A stretch of 33,892 nt of DNA from Algibacillus agarilyticus (GTDB lineage Bacteria; Pseudomonadota; Gammaproteobacteria; Enterobacterales; Alteromonadaceae): assembly GCF_003286125.1 (NCBI RefSeq), contig NZ_QMED01000041.1:1-33892 (forward strand), written 5' to 3'. Every line of letters begins with the position of its first letter. Within the stretch, counting starts at the first letter, position 1. Shown here piece by piece: positions 16,187 through 25,244 of this stretch. A program made the translations under genes and the position numbers. The notes beneath the pieces are model-generated. The model made no database searches and had not been told where the DNA came from. It saw only the letters and a program-made list of their open reading frames with translations.

Positions 16187-17722
16187 ATGGCTCGTTTACC
16201 TGCACTATTAGCTACCTCGCTTATATTGAGTTCATTTAGTTTATCGGCGCAAGAATCGGATCCATTCGCCGAATTAGATGCGGCGATGGAAAGTTTAGAA
16301 AAAGAAGGCACTGCCGCTGAAATGTCGGAATTTCAGCAATGGAAAGATGAATATTTAGCTGAATACCAGGCTTTTAGGCAAGAACACTTTCAGCGTGTTG
16401 ATGATATTCGCGATAATTTAATGAGTATTTGGGGGGATGCTGAAGTATCGACGACCTCACAATTTGTTGAATATAGTGACGATCAAAAGACAAAAACAGT
16501 TTACGATTTCGAGAATGATGAAATCCGTATTAGTGTTGTGCATGGTGAAAATGAAGAAGTCGATGCAAAAGCGATCTCTAAAATTCTAACAGACAAGTTA
16601 ACGATTAAAAAGCAGGCTGAAATCGTTAAGGATGTAACGGATGAGCGCGTGCCAACGGTAAAAGAAATGCCGAAGAGCGTATTTGAGCAAGCGGATAAAA
16701 TGACGCAAAGTGAGCATGAACAAAAGCATAGTGCGACACAAAAGCCGACTCTTGTTAATAAAGATACAATGTTAGCTTCTATGTTAGGTGATCAGGCGTT
16801 AAAAGATAACTTGATTAAAGACCTTGTCACTCAAGCGCAGAAAAAAGAGCAAGAGATCGAGTTAACTAAAAAACCGAGTGCAGTCATAGAAAAAGAAATA
16901 AAGTTAATTAAAAAGCAAGCGGTTGCACAAATTGCTCAAGTCGAAAAAATGTCAGATTTAGTTAACGCTGCACCCGAAAGTACGCCGAACAAACCGGTGA
17001 TCAGCGATGCTAAAATTGCAAAAGAACAAAAGCAAATTCAAAAAGAAACTGAGCAGCGGATTAAAAAATTAAAACAGACGGCTCAAGCGTTAACAACAGA
17101 TAAGAACAAGCGTGACGCATTAGCGAATAAAAAAATAACGACATTTACGGTTCCACTGGCGAATAAAAACCAACTAACTAAAGCGAAGCCGTTTATTGAG
17201 CCTGTATTAAGTGAAGCTAAACGCTGGGATTTAACACCTAGTTTGATGTTGGCCATTATGCATACTGAAAGCCATTTTAACCCTAAAGCTGAATCGCATA
17301 TACCCGCTTATGGTTTGATGCAAGTCGTTCCACGTTCTGCTGGTGTTGATGTTAATCGCTTTTTGTTTAAGCAAGATAAACCCATGTTAGCCGCGACTCT
17401 TTTTGAACCAGATAAAAATATTGAAGCGGGTGTTGCATACATGCATATTTTAAATAGCCGATATCTGCGTAAGATTGAAAACCCACTGAGTCGTATGTAT
17501 TGCATGATTGCGGCGTATAATACTGGCAGTGGTAATGTGGCTAAAACATTTAATAAAGATGGCTCTCGTAATATAAACAGAGCGGCAAAAATTATTAATC
17601 AGTTATCACCTGAAGATGTATACGCTAAGCTTTTGTCTAATCTACCGTATGATGAAACACGTAATTACGTTAAAAAAGTCACTAAACGTCAAAACCTTTA
17701 TACAAGTTTAGATAAAATATAA
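16187..17722 (+). CDS. MltC-like lytic murein transglycosylase with long linker
   Basis: 511-aa periplasmic enzyme. After the signal peptide (residues 1-21, ending SLSA) comes the MltC N-terminal DUF3393-type region, with FQRVDDIRDNLMSIWGDAEV (68-87) and FVEYSDDQKTKTVYDFE. A charged linker of about 180 residues follows, then a C-terminal SLT goose-lysozyme-type domain: MHTESHFNP with catalytic Glu361, YGLMQVVP, NIEAGVAYM and AAYNTGSGN. Such enzymes cleave peptidoglycan to 1,6-anhydromuropeptides. It is unlike E. coli MltC (about 359 aa, lipoprotein) in having no lipobox Cys and in the long lysine/glutamate-rich linker. AGAAGGA precedes the ATG. Family firm; the mltC symbol is withheld because of these differences. 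Confidence 0.88.
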   Translation: MARLPALLATSLILSSFSLSAQESDPFAELDAAMESLEKEGTAAEMSEFQQWKDEYLAEYQAFRQEHFQRVDDIRDNLMSIWGDAEVSTTSQFVEYSDDQKTKTVYDFENDEIRISVVHGENEEVDAKAISKILTDKLTIKKQAEIVKDVTDERVPTVKEMPKSVFEQADKMTQSEHEQKHSATQKPTLVNKDTMLASMLGDQALKDNLIKDLVTQAQKKEQEIELTKKPSAVIEKEIKLIKKQAVAQIAQVEKMSDLVNAAPESTPNKPVISDAKIAKEQKQIQKETEQRIKKLKQTAQALTTDKNKRDALANKKITTFTVPLANKNQLTKAKPFIEPVLSEAKRWDLTPSLMLAIMHTESHFNPKAESHIPAYGLMQVVPRSAGVDVNRFLFKQDKPMLAATLFEPDKNIEAGVAYMHILNSRYLRKIENPLSRMYCMIAAYNTGSGNVAKTFNKDGSRNINRAAKIINQLSPEDVYAKLLSNLPYDETRNYVKKVTKRQNLYTSLDKI

Positions 17723-17741
17723 GTGATTAAATTGAAGTGAC

Positions 17742-17778
17742 ATAAAGACATAAAGACGTTAAATCTTTCTGTCTTTAT
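17742..17778. terminator. Probable bidirectional hairpin between convergent genes
   Basis: ATAAAGACATAAAG ... CTTTCTGTCTTTAT forms a 14-bp stem with one mismatch around a 9-base loop, between the plus-strand transglycosylase and minus-strand argR. No clean T tract follows on either strand, so it is a moderate terminator call. Confidence 0.55.
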
Positions 17779-17804
17779 TGATAATTAACTGAAAGTGTAT
17801 TTAA

Positions 17805-18275
17805 TTAAGCGTTTTCAAATAAATCTTCAATCATAACAATTGTTTCTTCGATTGCTGCTATATCACTTGGGGCAATAAAAATAGTGTCATCACCGGCTAT
17901 TGTTCCTAACACCCCATCTGCTTGGCTTAATGAATCTAGCATTCGCGCAATCAGTTGCGCAGCCCCTGGAGATGTTCTAATTATTATCATGACACTGTTA
18001 TGCACGATATCTAATACTAAGTGTTTTAATGGGCTGTGCGCTGTGGGGATCCCTAATTCAGGGGGTAGACAATAAACCATATCTTGCTTGGCATTACGTG
18101 TTCTAACCGCGCCAAATTTACTTAACATACGAGATACTTTTGATTGACTCACATTGTCAAAGCCTTGATCTTTCAAGGCGCTGACTATTTCACTTTGTGA
18201 GCCAAAAGATTCATCTTTTAAGAGTAGTTTAAACGCTTTAACAAGCGCATCTTGCTTGTTATCGGTATTTGACAT
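17805..18275 (-). CDS. argR: Arginine repressor ArgR
   Basis: 156-aa hexameric transcription factor that, with L-arginine, binds ARG boxes and represses arginine biosynthesis. The N-terminal winged helix-turn-helix is visible ([28 protein letters not shown]), and the C-terminal oligomerisation and arginine-binding domain follows ([36 protein letters not shown], with the conserved GDD). Length is typical. AGGA seven bases ahead of the ATG is a good ribosome-binding site. It begins only 15 bases after the stop of the response regulator-GGDEF gene on the same strand, so it may be cotranscribed with it; argR is more often found beside mdh in gammaproteobacteria. Confidence 0.95.
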   Translation of the reverse strand: MSNTDNKQDALVKAFKLLLKDESFGSQSEIVSALKDQGFDNVSQSKVSRMLSKFGAVRTRNAKQDMVYCLPPELGIPTAHSPLKHLVLDIVHNSVMIIIRTSPGAAQLIARMLDSLSQADGVLGTIAGDDTIFIAPSDIAAIEETIVMIEDLFENA

Positions 18276-18290
18276 TTTGTGTCCTAGGGG

Positions 18291-19223
18291 TTATTCGAAC
18301 CACTTATCATCTTTTGGCACTGCGACAACTTGGTTTCGTCCGTTTCCTTTGGCTTCATAAAGCATATTGTCTGCTTTATTGTGTAAAGTCAGTGGTTCTA
18401 TCGTATTTGTGGGTACACAACAAGCTAGGCCTAAACTAATGGTAACAAAGTCAGTTGCTGTGTTGTATTTATGCGTTATTTGCATATCGACAATTGAATT
18501 TTTGAGCGCTTCGGCGACTATTCCTGCAGAGTCGATCGGTGTTTCAGGTAAAAGCACGACGAACTCTTCGCCTCCATAACGTGCTACAAAATCACTTGCC
18601 CTGTTTAAGGTGTTACTTAAGGCATTGGCGACTTTTTTTAATACATCATCGCCTTTAGCATGACCATAATTATCGTTGTATAATTTAAAACAATCGATAT
18701 CGATCATGATCATTGAGAGCGGAAGTCCGGCTCTTAAACAGCGGCGCCATTCTTTATCTAATATTTCATCAAAATTGCGTCGATTAGGGATCTCAGTCAA
18801 ACCATCAATAGAGACGAGCTTTTCAAGTAAATCGGCTTTTTGTTTGAGTGCAAGTTGGTTCCGCACTCGTGCCATAACCACTGGGATATTAAACGGTTTG
18901 GTTATGTAATCCATTGCGCCGAGTTCTAAACCGCGAGCTTCATCTTCTGGATTATCTCGACCCGTGATAAATATAACAGGAATACTTTTGGTGTGATCCG
19001 ATTGTTTTAAAGTGACGAGGACTTCATAACCATCTATATCGGGCATTTGAATATCGAGTAAGATAAGATCGGGGGGGGCTTCTTCGTTTGATATTGCTAG
19101 CGCTCGTGTCCCATTTATAGCGGTCTTTACTCGGTAGCTTCCCGATAATGCTTGGCCTAACACCTTAATATTTAAGGGTTCGTCATCAACAATTAAGATG
19201 GTTGGTTTATTTACTACGCTCAT
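18291..19223 (-). CDS. Response regulator with GGDEF output (diguanylate cyclase)
   Basis: 310-aa two-domain protein. Receiver domain: acidic pair DDE (13-15), phospho-acceptor Asp57 (LLDIQMPDIDGYEV) and KPF with Lys109. After a short helix comes the GGDEF domain, starting LEKLVSIDGLTEIPNRRNF, with metal-binding IDIDCFK (174-180) and an intact active site RYGGEEF (GGEEF 217-221). RASD at 208-211, five residues before GGEEF, is the RxxD inhibitory (I) site, so product inhibition by c-di-GMP is likely. It should make c-di-GMP when Asp57 is phosphorylated. An HPt gene lies five bases upstream on the same strand and presumably supplies the phosphate; no histidine kinase is in the window. Confidence 0.93.
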   Translation of the reverse strand: MSVVNKPTILIVDDEPLNIKVLGQALSGSYRVKTAINGTRALAISNEEAPPDLILLDIQMPDIDGYEVLVTLKQSDHTKSIPVIFITGRDNPEDEARGLELGAMDYITKPFNIPVVMARVRNQLALKQKADLLEKLVSIDGLTEIPNRRNFDEILDKEWRRCLRAGLPLSMIMIDIDCFKLYNDNYGHAKGDDVLKKVANALSNTLNRASDFVARYGGEEFVVLLPETPIDSAGIVAEALKNSIVDMQITHKYNTATDFVTISLGLACCVPTNTIEPLTLHNKADNMLYEAKGNGRNQVVAVPKDDKWFE

Positions 19224-19228
19224 TTATA

Positions 19229-19552
19229 TCAAATTTGTTGACTGGCTAAAATAACGTCTTGCATCGCTTGGTTTAATGCAGCGATATCTTCTGGTGTTAG
19301 TGTCTGTGTATCCACTAAGGCCTCTTCTGTTTTTCGCGCTTGCTCGGTTAATTCGTGCATACCTAAATTAGCCGCTGCGCCCTTAATTGAATGAACATAG
19401 CGTTTGGCTTCATCTAATTCGGCTTGTTGAATTAGATTCGTTAAATCTGCTGTAAGAGCGGTATAATCTCCTGTGAACTTGGTGAGCAACATTTTTAGTA
19501 AATCTTTGTTCCCTCCTAATCGTTCAAGGGCTTCGGCTTCATCTAAAATCAT
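19229..19552 (-). CDS. HPt domain protein (histidine phosphotransferase)
   Basis: 107-aa protein consisting of one HPt four-helix domain, a cytoplasmic phosphorelay intermediate between a hybrid kinase and a response regulator. The phospho-accepting His54 is in the canonical motif YVHSIKGAAANLG. The N-terminal helix LERLGGNKDLLKMLLTKF is typical of HPt proteins. It begins the minus-strand set HPt - RR/GGDEF - argR (5- and 15-base gaps), so it most likely phosphorylates the adjacent diguanylate cyclase; the upstream kinase must be elsewhere. AGGAAA lies upstream of the ATG. Confidence 0.92.
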   Translation of the reverse strand: MILDEAEALERLGGNKDLLKMLLTKFTGDYTALTADLTNLIQQAELDEAKRYVHSIKGAAANLGMHELTEQARKTEEALVDTQTLTPEDIAALNQAMQDVILASQQI

Positions 19553-19744
19553 AGAAAGTTTCCTTGGGCAATTTTGATTTTATCTATTTGAAAATAGTAG
19601 ATTTCAAACGATAAATAAGCAACCTTTAGGTTGTTAAACTTTTGCATAATTATGCTATTTTTGCATAAATATTAGTTTATCAGATATTTAATGACTTAAA
19701 CTTATATAATCAACCGGTTTTTATTATTTGTATTGCGATGTATC

Positions 19745-19873
19745 TATAGTCAAAGCGATCGGGTTTTAGGGGAGGCCGTCAAGCTTCGAGACGCCATGAG
19801 CATATGCTCTACTATGTCATTGGGGCGAGTAAGCGCTGACAATGAACCATAAAACCTGAGCGAGAAAACTATA
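19745..19873. repeat. 129-bp MITE-like element
   Basis: Starts TATAGTCAAAGCGATCGG and ends in ACTATA; as reverse complements the two 24-base ends agree at 17 positions (TATAGT outermost, GGTTTTA innermost). Inside is a 12-bp palindrome GAGCATATGCTC (19798-19809). No coding capacity. It resembles intergenic repeats seen in related marine genomes, but the copy number cannot be checked here. Confidence 0.6.
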
Positions 19874-19884
19874 TTCATTTGATT

Positions 19885-20099
19885 GCTAGGGCGTGTTTAT
19901 CTTTGCCGTATAGATTTTGAACCCAAAGGGCAGCGCATTTGCACTCTTTCTACTATGTTGCCCCACATGGATGTGGGGTAAGGTGACTTTGCAGGAGCAT
20001 AAAGTCTTTATCGCTCTTTTATGTAGAATAACGACACCGCAATCGCTCTGCCTTGTATAAATTTGCAAAAGCATACACAAAAGATAAACACGCCCTAGC
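19885..20099. repeat. 215-bp MITE-like element with 20-bp terminal inverted repeats
   Basis: Both ends carry the same sequence in inverse orientation, GCTAGGGCGTGTTTATCTTT, perfect over 20 bases. The outer CTAG is palindromic and could be the target duplication used by IS5-group elements, in which case the element proper is GGGCGTG...CGCCC. No transposase; the 64-codon open frame across it is not a gene. It starts 11 bases after the preceding element. Boundary choice and IS5 kinship are inferred. Confidence 0.85.
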
Positions 20100-20179
20100 T
20101 AAATAAGTGCGTTACTCGCTAAATCTTATTTTGAATGAGGTTTAGCTTTACAAGAAATTCAATTTGAAAATATAGGCTT

Positions 20180-20368
20180 ATGACATACAAAAAGCATATT
20201 GCTAACCCTTGCATCGGTTATTGCAAATTAAATCATGATGATATTTGTGGCGGCTGTGGCCGTACACAAAGTGAGCGCACAGATTGGATATTTTTAACAG
20301 CGACAGAACAAAAGACGATTTGCGAAAACGCCAGCAAACGCTTAGCTAAAATAAAAAAAGATCAATAG
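20180..20368 (+). CDS. DUF1289 family protein
   Basis: 62-aa protein with the DUF1289 signature NPCIGYCKLNHDDICGGCGRTQSE (eight-residue blocks around four cysteines at 11, 15, 23 and 26). The cysteines suggest a small metal-binding domain. It ends in a basic C-terminus (KRLAKIKKD). Function unknown. It lies alone between the mobile repeats and the convergent phoH gene. A 33-base inverted repeat covering its stop (20363-20395) has no T tract. Confidence 0.88.
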   Translation: MTYKKHIANPCIGYCKLNHDDICGGCGRTQSERTDWIFLTATEQKTICENASKRLAKIKKDQ

Positions 20369-20423
20369 AAATGCAAATGCTCTGCACTTCTATTGAACTG
20401 ATTTGTATCATGATAATGTGTTG

Positions 20424-21812
20424 CTATAAGTGCTCCTCTGCAAAGCTCGCTAAACGTGAGCGCATAACACCTGCAATGTTAATGGTGGCGCTGCCTTCAA
20501 AATCTTTAAATCGCTCTACAATATAGGTTAGCCCAGATGTTAAAGGGGATAAATAGTTACTGTCTATTTGGGCTAGGTTACCGCAACAAATTATTTTTGT
20601 TCCTTCGCCTGCGCGTGTAATAATCGTTTTAAGTTGGGATGCGGTCATATTTTGACATTCATCAAGCAAAACGATTGAGCGTTGAATACTACGACCTCGC
20701 ATAAAGTTAACTGATTTAAATTGAATATTCGCTTTTTCCATAATGTAATTCATGCTGCTTTCGCTGCATTCATCGTTGCGATGCAAAAAGTCTAATGAAT
20801 CACTAATAGCGGCCAACCAAGGGGCCATTTTTTCTTCTTCTGTTCCTGGAAGAAAACCAATTGATTCTGCGATTTCAGGTGTATTTCGAGTCACAATGAT
20901 GCGCTCATATATCCCTTTTTCAATAACCATTTCTAAGGCACTGGCAAGCGCTAAAAGTGTTTTACCACTTCCTGCTGGGCCGGTAAGCAAGACAAGATCG
21001 ATATCAGTATCGAGCAGTGCATCTAAAGCCATCGCTTGGTCAATATTTTTAGGGCTGATCCCCCAAGCTTGGCGGTGCATGATGCGTTCTTTGCCTAAAT
21101 CTTTGATCGTGACTGTATTTTCATCATGACTGGTAATTTTAGCGGCAAATTTATTGCCTTCATCGTGTAAATATTCGTTCACAAAAATAGTCGACGGGAA
21201 GATATCTCTGGCTAACGTATGTGACGTATCACGACCTTCTGATTCACTTTCGCATGTTGATACTTGTTGCCAAAAATCACCTTTAAATTGATGATGCCCT
21301 TGCGATAAATATTTAATATCAGAAATGAGCTGATCTGTTTTGTAGTCTTCAACATTTTCTAATCCAGCGCCTTTACCTTTTAAGCGCATGTTAATGTCTT
21401 TGGTTACCAGTATCACTTTATTGGGCGCAAATACATCTTGTAAATGTAAGGCTGTATTGATTATTAGGTTGTCATTGGCAGTACCAGGGAGCTGGCTAGT
21501 ATGAAAAGTGAGTTGATGATCCGGGAAAATAGAGAGGTTTCCTTTTTCTTCCGTATTATCCGTTTTTTGCTTTAACGTTACCCCTTCCGATATTTGCTCG
21601 GGAGTTGCATCGTGCATTATCTCTTCAAGTGCACGTATTGCAATACGTGCATCGCGTGCGACATCTTTTTTGCGATCTTTGATCACATCTAACTCTTCTA
21701 ACACGGTCATCGGAATAACGACGTCATGTTCTTTAAAGTTTAGAAAAGCAAAAGGGTCATGCAGTAAAATATTGGTGTCGAGTATGTATTTTTTTCTGAT
21801 TTCTGGCGCCAT
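20424..21812 (-). CDS. PhoH family protein with N-terminal PIN domain (YlaK/PhoH2 type)
   Basis: 462-aa cytoplasmic protein. The N-terminal PIN ribonuclease domain has the acidic residues expected, from ILDTNILLHDP (Asp12) through LEELDVIKDRK and VTKDINMRLK. The C-terminal PhoH ATPase/helicase domain has Walker A GPAGSGKT (278-285) and the Walker B-like VLLDECQNM. Toxin-antitoxin PhoH2 proteins of actinobacteria couple PIN and PhoH as an RNA helicase-nuclease, so RNA unwinding and cleavage is a reasonable inference. The ribosome-binding site AAGGAG precedes the ATG at 21812. It is monocistronic; the 455-bp gap to rapA holds both promoters. Confidence 0.93.
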   Translation of the reverse strand: MAPEIRKKYILDTNILLHDPFAFLNFKEHDVVIPMTVLEELDVIKDRKKDVARDARIAIRALEEIMHDATPEQISEGVTLKQKTDNTEEKGNLSIFPDHQLTFHTSQLPGTANDNLIINTALHLQDVFAPNKVILVTKDINMRLKGKGAGLENVEDYKTDQLISDIKYLSQGHHQFKGDFWQQVSTCESESEGRDTSHTLARDIFPSTIFVNEYLHDEGNKFAAKITSHDENTVTIKDLGKERIMHRQAWGISPKNIDQAMALDALLDTDIDLVLLTGPAGSGKTLLALASALEMVIEKGIYERIIVTRNTPEIAESIGFLPGTEEEKMAPWLAAISDSLDFLHRNDECSESSMNYIMEKANIQFKSVNFMRGRSIQRSIVLLDECQNMTASQLKTIITRAGEGTKIICCGNLAQIDSNYLSPLTSGLTYIVERFKDFEGSATINIAGVMRSRLASFAEEHL

Positions 21813-22267
21813 TCAAGTCTCCTTGACAAGATAAAAGCTCTTATTTATAAAACGCATGAATTGTTACAATCGCAATGTTTAGTAACGGAAATATGACAGT
21901 TTAGAAATAATAAAAACGCCTCCCTTAAATTAAGTATCCAAAATTATTTTCACTATTTTTTAATACTCTTTTAGTATGGATCAAGCTTTAAATATACTCA
22001 AGTTATTGAAATGCTTTATGTTGAGTGTCAGGCGTATTAAATTTTTGATTCGATAAACGGGGTTGTGATTCTGGCTATTGTAGATTTAACTAGCAGATTT
22101 TTTAAACTGAACTTTAATTAAATGAATACATATTGCGCTTAATGCCTAATTCTATTGAATTAAGCATTGCATGCTTTTTCTCATACGGTAGCATACGCGC
22201 TTTTTTACAATTATCGTGACTTTGCGATATCTGTCATCTTTTTTGCTATTGCTGGAGCTTTTTATTA
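21813..22267. other. Intergenic region between divergent phoH and rapA
   Basis: 455 bp, AT-rich, without a credible gene or tRNA. It must hold the promoters of phoH (minus) and rapA (plus). I see only short inverted repeats such as GCTTAAT ... ATTAAGC (22138-22170). GGAG ten bases before the rapA ATG is its ribosome-binding site. Confidence 0.5.
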
Positions 22268-25180
22268 ATGAATTATTTTGCCTTAGGCCAACGTTGGATC
22301 AGTGACTCTGAATCAGATTTGGGATTAGGGACGGTTGTTGCCGTTCAGGGACGCCGTATTTCAATGTTATTTCCGGCGACTGGAGAAAACCGTGAGTATG
22401 TCGCTGATACAGCGCCACTAACACGAGTAACGTTTAACCAGGGTGATAAAGTTGATTCAGCTGAAGGTTGGTCAATTATTGTTGAAGATATCGAAGAAGC
22501 GGATGGCATATTTATTTATTTTGGTCGAGATGCTGATTCCGGTGAAGATGCCACGCTTATTGAAACACGCATTAATCACCATTTAAAACTTAATAAACCC
22601 CAAGATCGTTTATTTACAGGGCAAATCGACCGAAATGATTGGTACGATTTACGATATCAAACAAGACGTCATCAATTTGCTTATCAAACCAATGATTTGG
22701 TTGGTTTAAATGGTGCCCGCACCTCATTAATTCCGCATCAATTACACATCGCTAAAGAAGCGGGTCAACGTGTTGCACCTCGTGTATTGTTAGCGGACGA
22801 AGTTGGCCTCGGTAAAACGATAGAAGCAGGGATGATTATCCATCAACAGCTTTTATCGGGACGAGCTAGCCGGGTGCTTATTTTATTACCTGAGTCATTG
22901 CAATATCAGTGGCTCGTTGAAATGTTACGCCGCTTTAATTTACCGTTTTCTATTTTTGATGAAGAGCGCTGCGCTGAATATGTCGAATCGGCAGAAAACC
23001 CATTTGAAACAGAACAACTTATCATTTGTCCTTTGTCTTTATTGGCTAACTCAGAGCAAAGACAACAACAAGCTTGTGCTGCATCTTGGGATTTAGTTGT
23101 TGTTGATGAAGCACATCATCTTAAATGGTCTCCTGATGAGGTGAGTCCAGAATATCGAACGGTTGAATTATTAGCCGCTGTTAGTCAGGGCTTATTATTA
23201 TTAACGGCTACACCAGATCAACTTGGCCATGAAAGTCATTTTGCACGTTTACGTTTACTCGATAAAGAGCGCTTTTATGATTACGAAGCGTTTGTTGCTG
23301 CTGAGTATCAGTTTAAGGCTACGGCATTATTAGCTAAACAATTAGTCAGTGCTGATGATTTAAGTGCCGATCAAAAATCGCAATTGGTTGAATTGAATGC
23401 TGAAGATGGCAGTATTGCTGACGCTTTGCAGTTAGTGAATACAACGGATGCAGAGCAACGTAGAGCGAGTCGAAAAACGATTATCGCTGATTTAATTGAT
23501 CGCCACGGTACCGGCCGTGTATTGTTCCGTAATACTCGTGCATCTGTCAAAGGCTTTCCGCAACGAAACGTTCACCCAATCGCACTTGATTATCCCGATG
23601 AATATTTGCCGGGGACGCGCTGGTGGTTAGATCGCCATCAAGATAATCGTCGAGTACAAGATGTCGCAGCTTTACTGACACCAGAATTTATTTATGAAGC
23701 TGAAGGGCATGAAGATCACGCTTGGTGGTTGGTTGATCCAAGAGTTGATTGGCTAAGTGAAAAAATAAAATCAAACAAAGGTCAAAAATATTTAGTTATT
23801 TGCGCCAAAGCGTCAACGGCGTTAACGCTGGAAAAAGCATTTAGAACATTACAAGGTATTAATTCAGCTGTTTTTCATGAAGGTATGAGTATTATCGAAC
23901 GAGATAGAGCTGCAGCTTGGTTTGCTGATCAAGATGAAGGCTGCCAAGTTCTCATTTGTTCTGAAATTGGTAGTGAAGGGCGAAACTTTCAATTTGCCAG
24001 CCAATTAGTCTTATTTGATTTACCTTTGAATCCTGATTTGCTTGAGCAACGCATAGGTCGTTTAGATCGCATTGGTCAACAAAACGATATCGATATTTAT
24101 ATTCCTTATTTTAATGGCACGGCATCTGAATCTATTTTTAAATGGTTGCATCAAGGTATTAATGCTTTCTCTGATACTTGCCCCGCAGGTGTTACGGTTT
24201 TTGAGCAACAAGCTGATGCATTATTAGATGCTATTTTCCAATTAGATCATGATGATGAGGTTGTTGTACCGTTTATAGAGCAAGCCAATACGATCATCAA
24301 TGAATTGAATAAACAAATGGAAGAAGGGCGAGATATATTACTCGAACTCAACTCGAAAGGGACTGATGGCGAAGCGATTGCCGAAGCGATTCTTGAAATG
24401 GATGATGACACAAGTCTAATTGCATTTATGTTTCAAGTTTTTGATGTTTACGGTGTACAGCAAGATGAAAAAGGTAATCAGTGTTTAGTGCTTAAGCCGA
24501 CTGAACATATGCTTGAACCCCATTTTCCTGAATTAAATGAAGAGGGTATGACGATTAGCTTTGATCGTGATACGGCCTTAATGCGTGATGATGTGCGCTT
24601 TATTAGCTGGGATCATCCTATGGTGCAAGGCTGTTTTGAGATGATTGCCCGCAGTGAAGTTGGGAATAATGCGGTTAGCTTTTTACCCAATAAAGCACTA
24701 CCCGAAGGTACTTATTTTGTTGAGCTAATGTATGTTGTAGAAACCTCGGCGCCTAAAGCTTTGCAACCTGGGCGCTTTTTACCGCCAACACCTGTTCGTT
24801 TACTGCTGGATAAATCGGGTAATAACCTAGCCGAAAAAGTGGCTTACGAAAGCTTTAACAAACAATTAAAGCCTGTAAATAAACAAATGGCATCTCAAGT
24901 TGCGACAGCACTACAAAAAGAAATTCACCAATTAATTGGTAAAGGTGAATTGATTGCTAAAGCGCAGAAAGATGCCATTATAAAAGCGGCGACAGACAAT
25001 GCTGTTAATGATATTTCAGCTGAATTAAACCGAATGCAAAGTTTGAAAAAAATAAACCCGAGTATTCGAGATATTGAAATTACGGCACTTGAACAGCAAA
25101 AAGAAGAGCTTGTTCAATACATAGGCCAAGCGGGTTTACAGCTTGATGCCGTTCGATTAATTGTTGTTAGTCATCAATAA
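22268..25180 (+). CDS. rapA: RNA polymerase-associated SWI/SNF ATPase RapA
   Basis: 970-aa SWI2/SNF2 ATPase (E. coli RapA 968 aa) that binds RNA polymerase and helps recycle it after transcription. The N-terminal tandem Tudor-like region (FALGQRWISDSESDLGLGTV) is followed by Walker A DEVGLGKT (177-184), DEAHHL (280-285), LLTATP, and the helicase C-terminal lobe with SEIGSEGRNFQFA and QRIGRLDRIGQ. The C-terminal spacer and Rpb-associated domain run to the end. All motifs are intact. The gene is followed after 65 bases by rluA, as in many gammaproteobacteria. Confidence 0.97.
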   Translation: MNYFALGQRWISDSESDLGLGTVVAVQGRRISMLFPATGENREYVADTAPLTRVTFNQGDKVDSAEGWSIIVEDIEEADGIFIYFGRDADSGEDATLIETRINHHLKLNKPQDRLFTGQIDRNDWYDLRYQTRRHQFAYQTNDLVGLNGARTSLIPHQLHIAKEAGQRVAPRVLLADEVGLGKTIEAGMIIHQQLLSGRASRVLILLPESLQYQWLVEMLRRFNLPFSIFDEERCAEYVESAENPFETEQLIICPLSLLANSEQRQQQACAASWDLVVVDEAHHLKWSPDEVSPEYRTVELLAAVSQGLLLLTATPDQLGHESHFARLRLLDKERFYDYEAFVAAEYQFKATALLAKQLVSADDLSADQKSQLVELNAEDGSIADALQLVNTTDAEQRRASRKTIIADLIDRHGTGRVLFRNTRASVKGFPQRNVHPIALDYPDEYLPGTRWWLDRHQDNRRVQDVAALLTPEFIYEAEGHEDHAWWLVDPRVDWLSEKIKSNKGQKYLVICAKASTALTLEKAFRTLQGINSAVFHEGMSIIERDRAAAWFADQDEGCQVLICSEIGSEGRNFQFASQLVLFDLPLNPDLLEQRIGRLDRIGQQNDIDIYIPYFNGTASESIFKWLHQGINAFSDTCPAGVTVFEQQADALLDAIFQLDHDDEVVVPFIEQANTIINELNKQMEEGRDILLELNSKGTDGEAIAEAILEMDDDTSLIAFMFQVFDVYGVQQDEKGNQCLVLKPTEHMLEPHFPELNEEGMTISFDRDTALMRDDVRFISWDHPMVQGCFEMIARSEVGNNAVSFLPNKALPEGTYFVELMYVVETSAPKALQPGRFLPPTPVRLLLDKSGNNLAEKVAYESFNKQLKPVNKQMASQVATALQKEIHQLIGKGELIAKAQKDAIIKAATDNAVNDISAELNRMQSLKKINPSIRDIEITALEQQKEELVQYIGQAGLQLDAVRLIVVSHQ

Positions 25181-25191
25181 ATCATTAACAT

Positions 25192-25222
25192 ATAGGGTAG
25201 AGCGATAATCGTTTTACCCTAT
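25192..25222 (+). other. Hairpin between rapA and rluA
   Basis: ATAGGGTA (25192-25199) and TACCCTAT (25215-25222) form an 8-bp stem, and CGATAATCG inside gives a second small palindrome. There is no T tract, so it may be a weak attenuator or mRNA-processing structure between the two genes rather than a terminator. Confidence 0.4.
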
Positions 25223-25244
25223 CCTCACTGAAGATATTAGCATC

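Noticed and set aside
19886-20080. 64-codon minus-strand open frame
   Set aside because: It falls inside the 215-bp inverted-repeat element and carries no known motif.
20363-20395. Inverted repeat across the DUF1289 stop as terminator
   Set aside because: The stem is good (13 bp, one mismatch) but no T tract follows on either strand.
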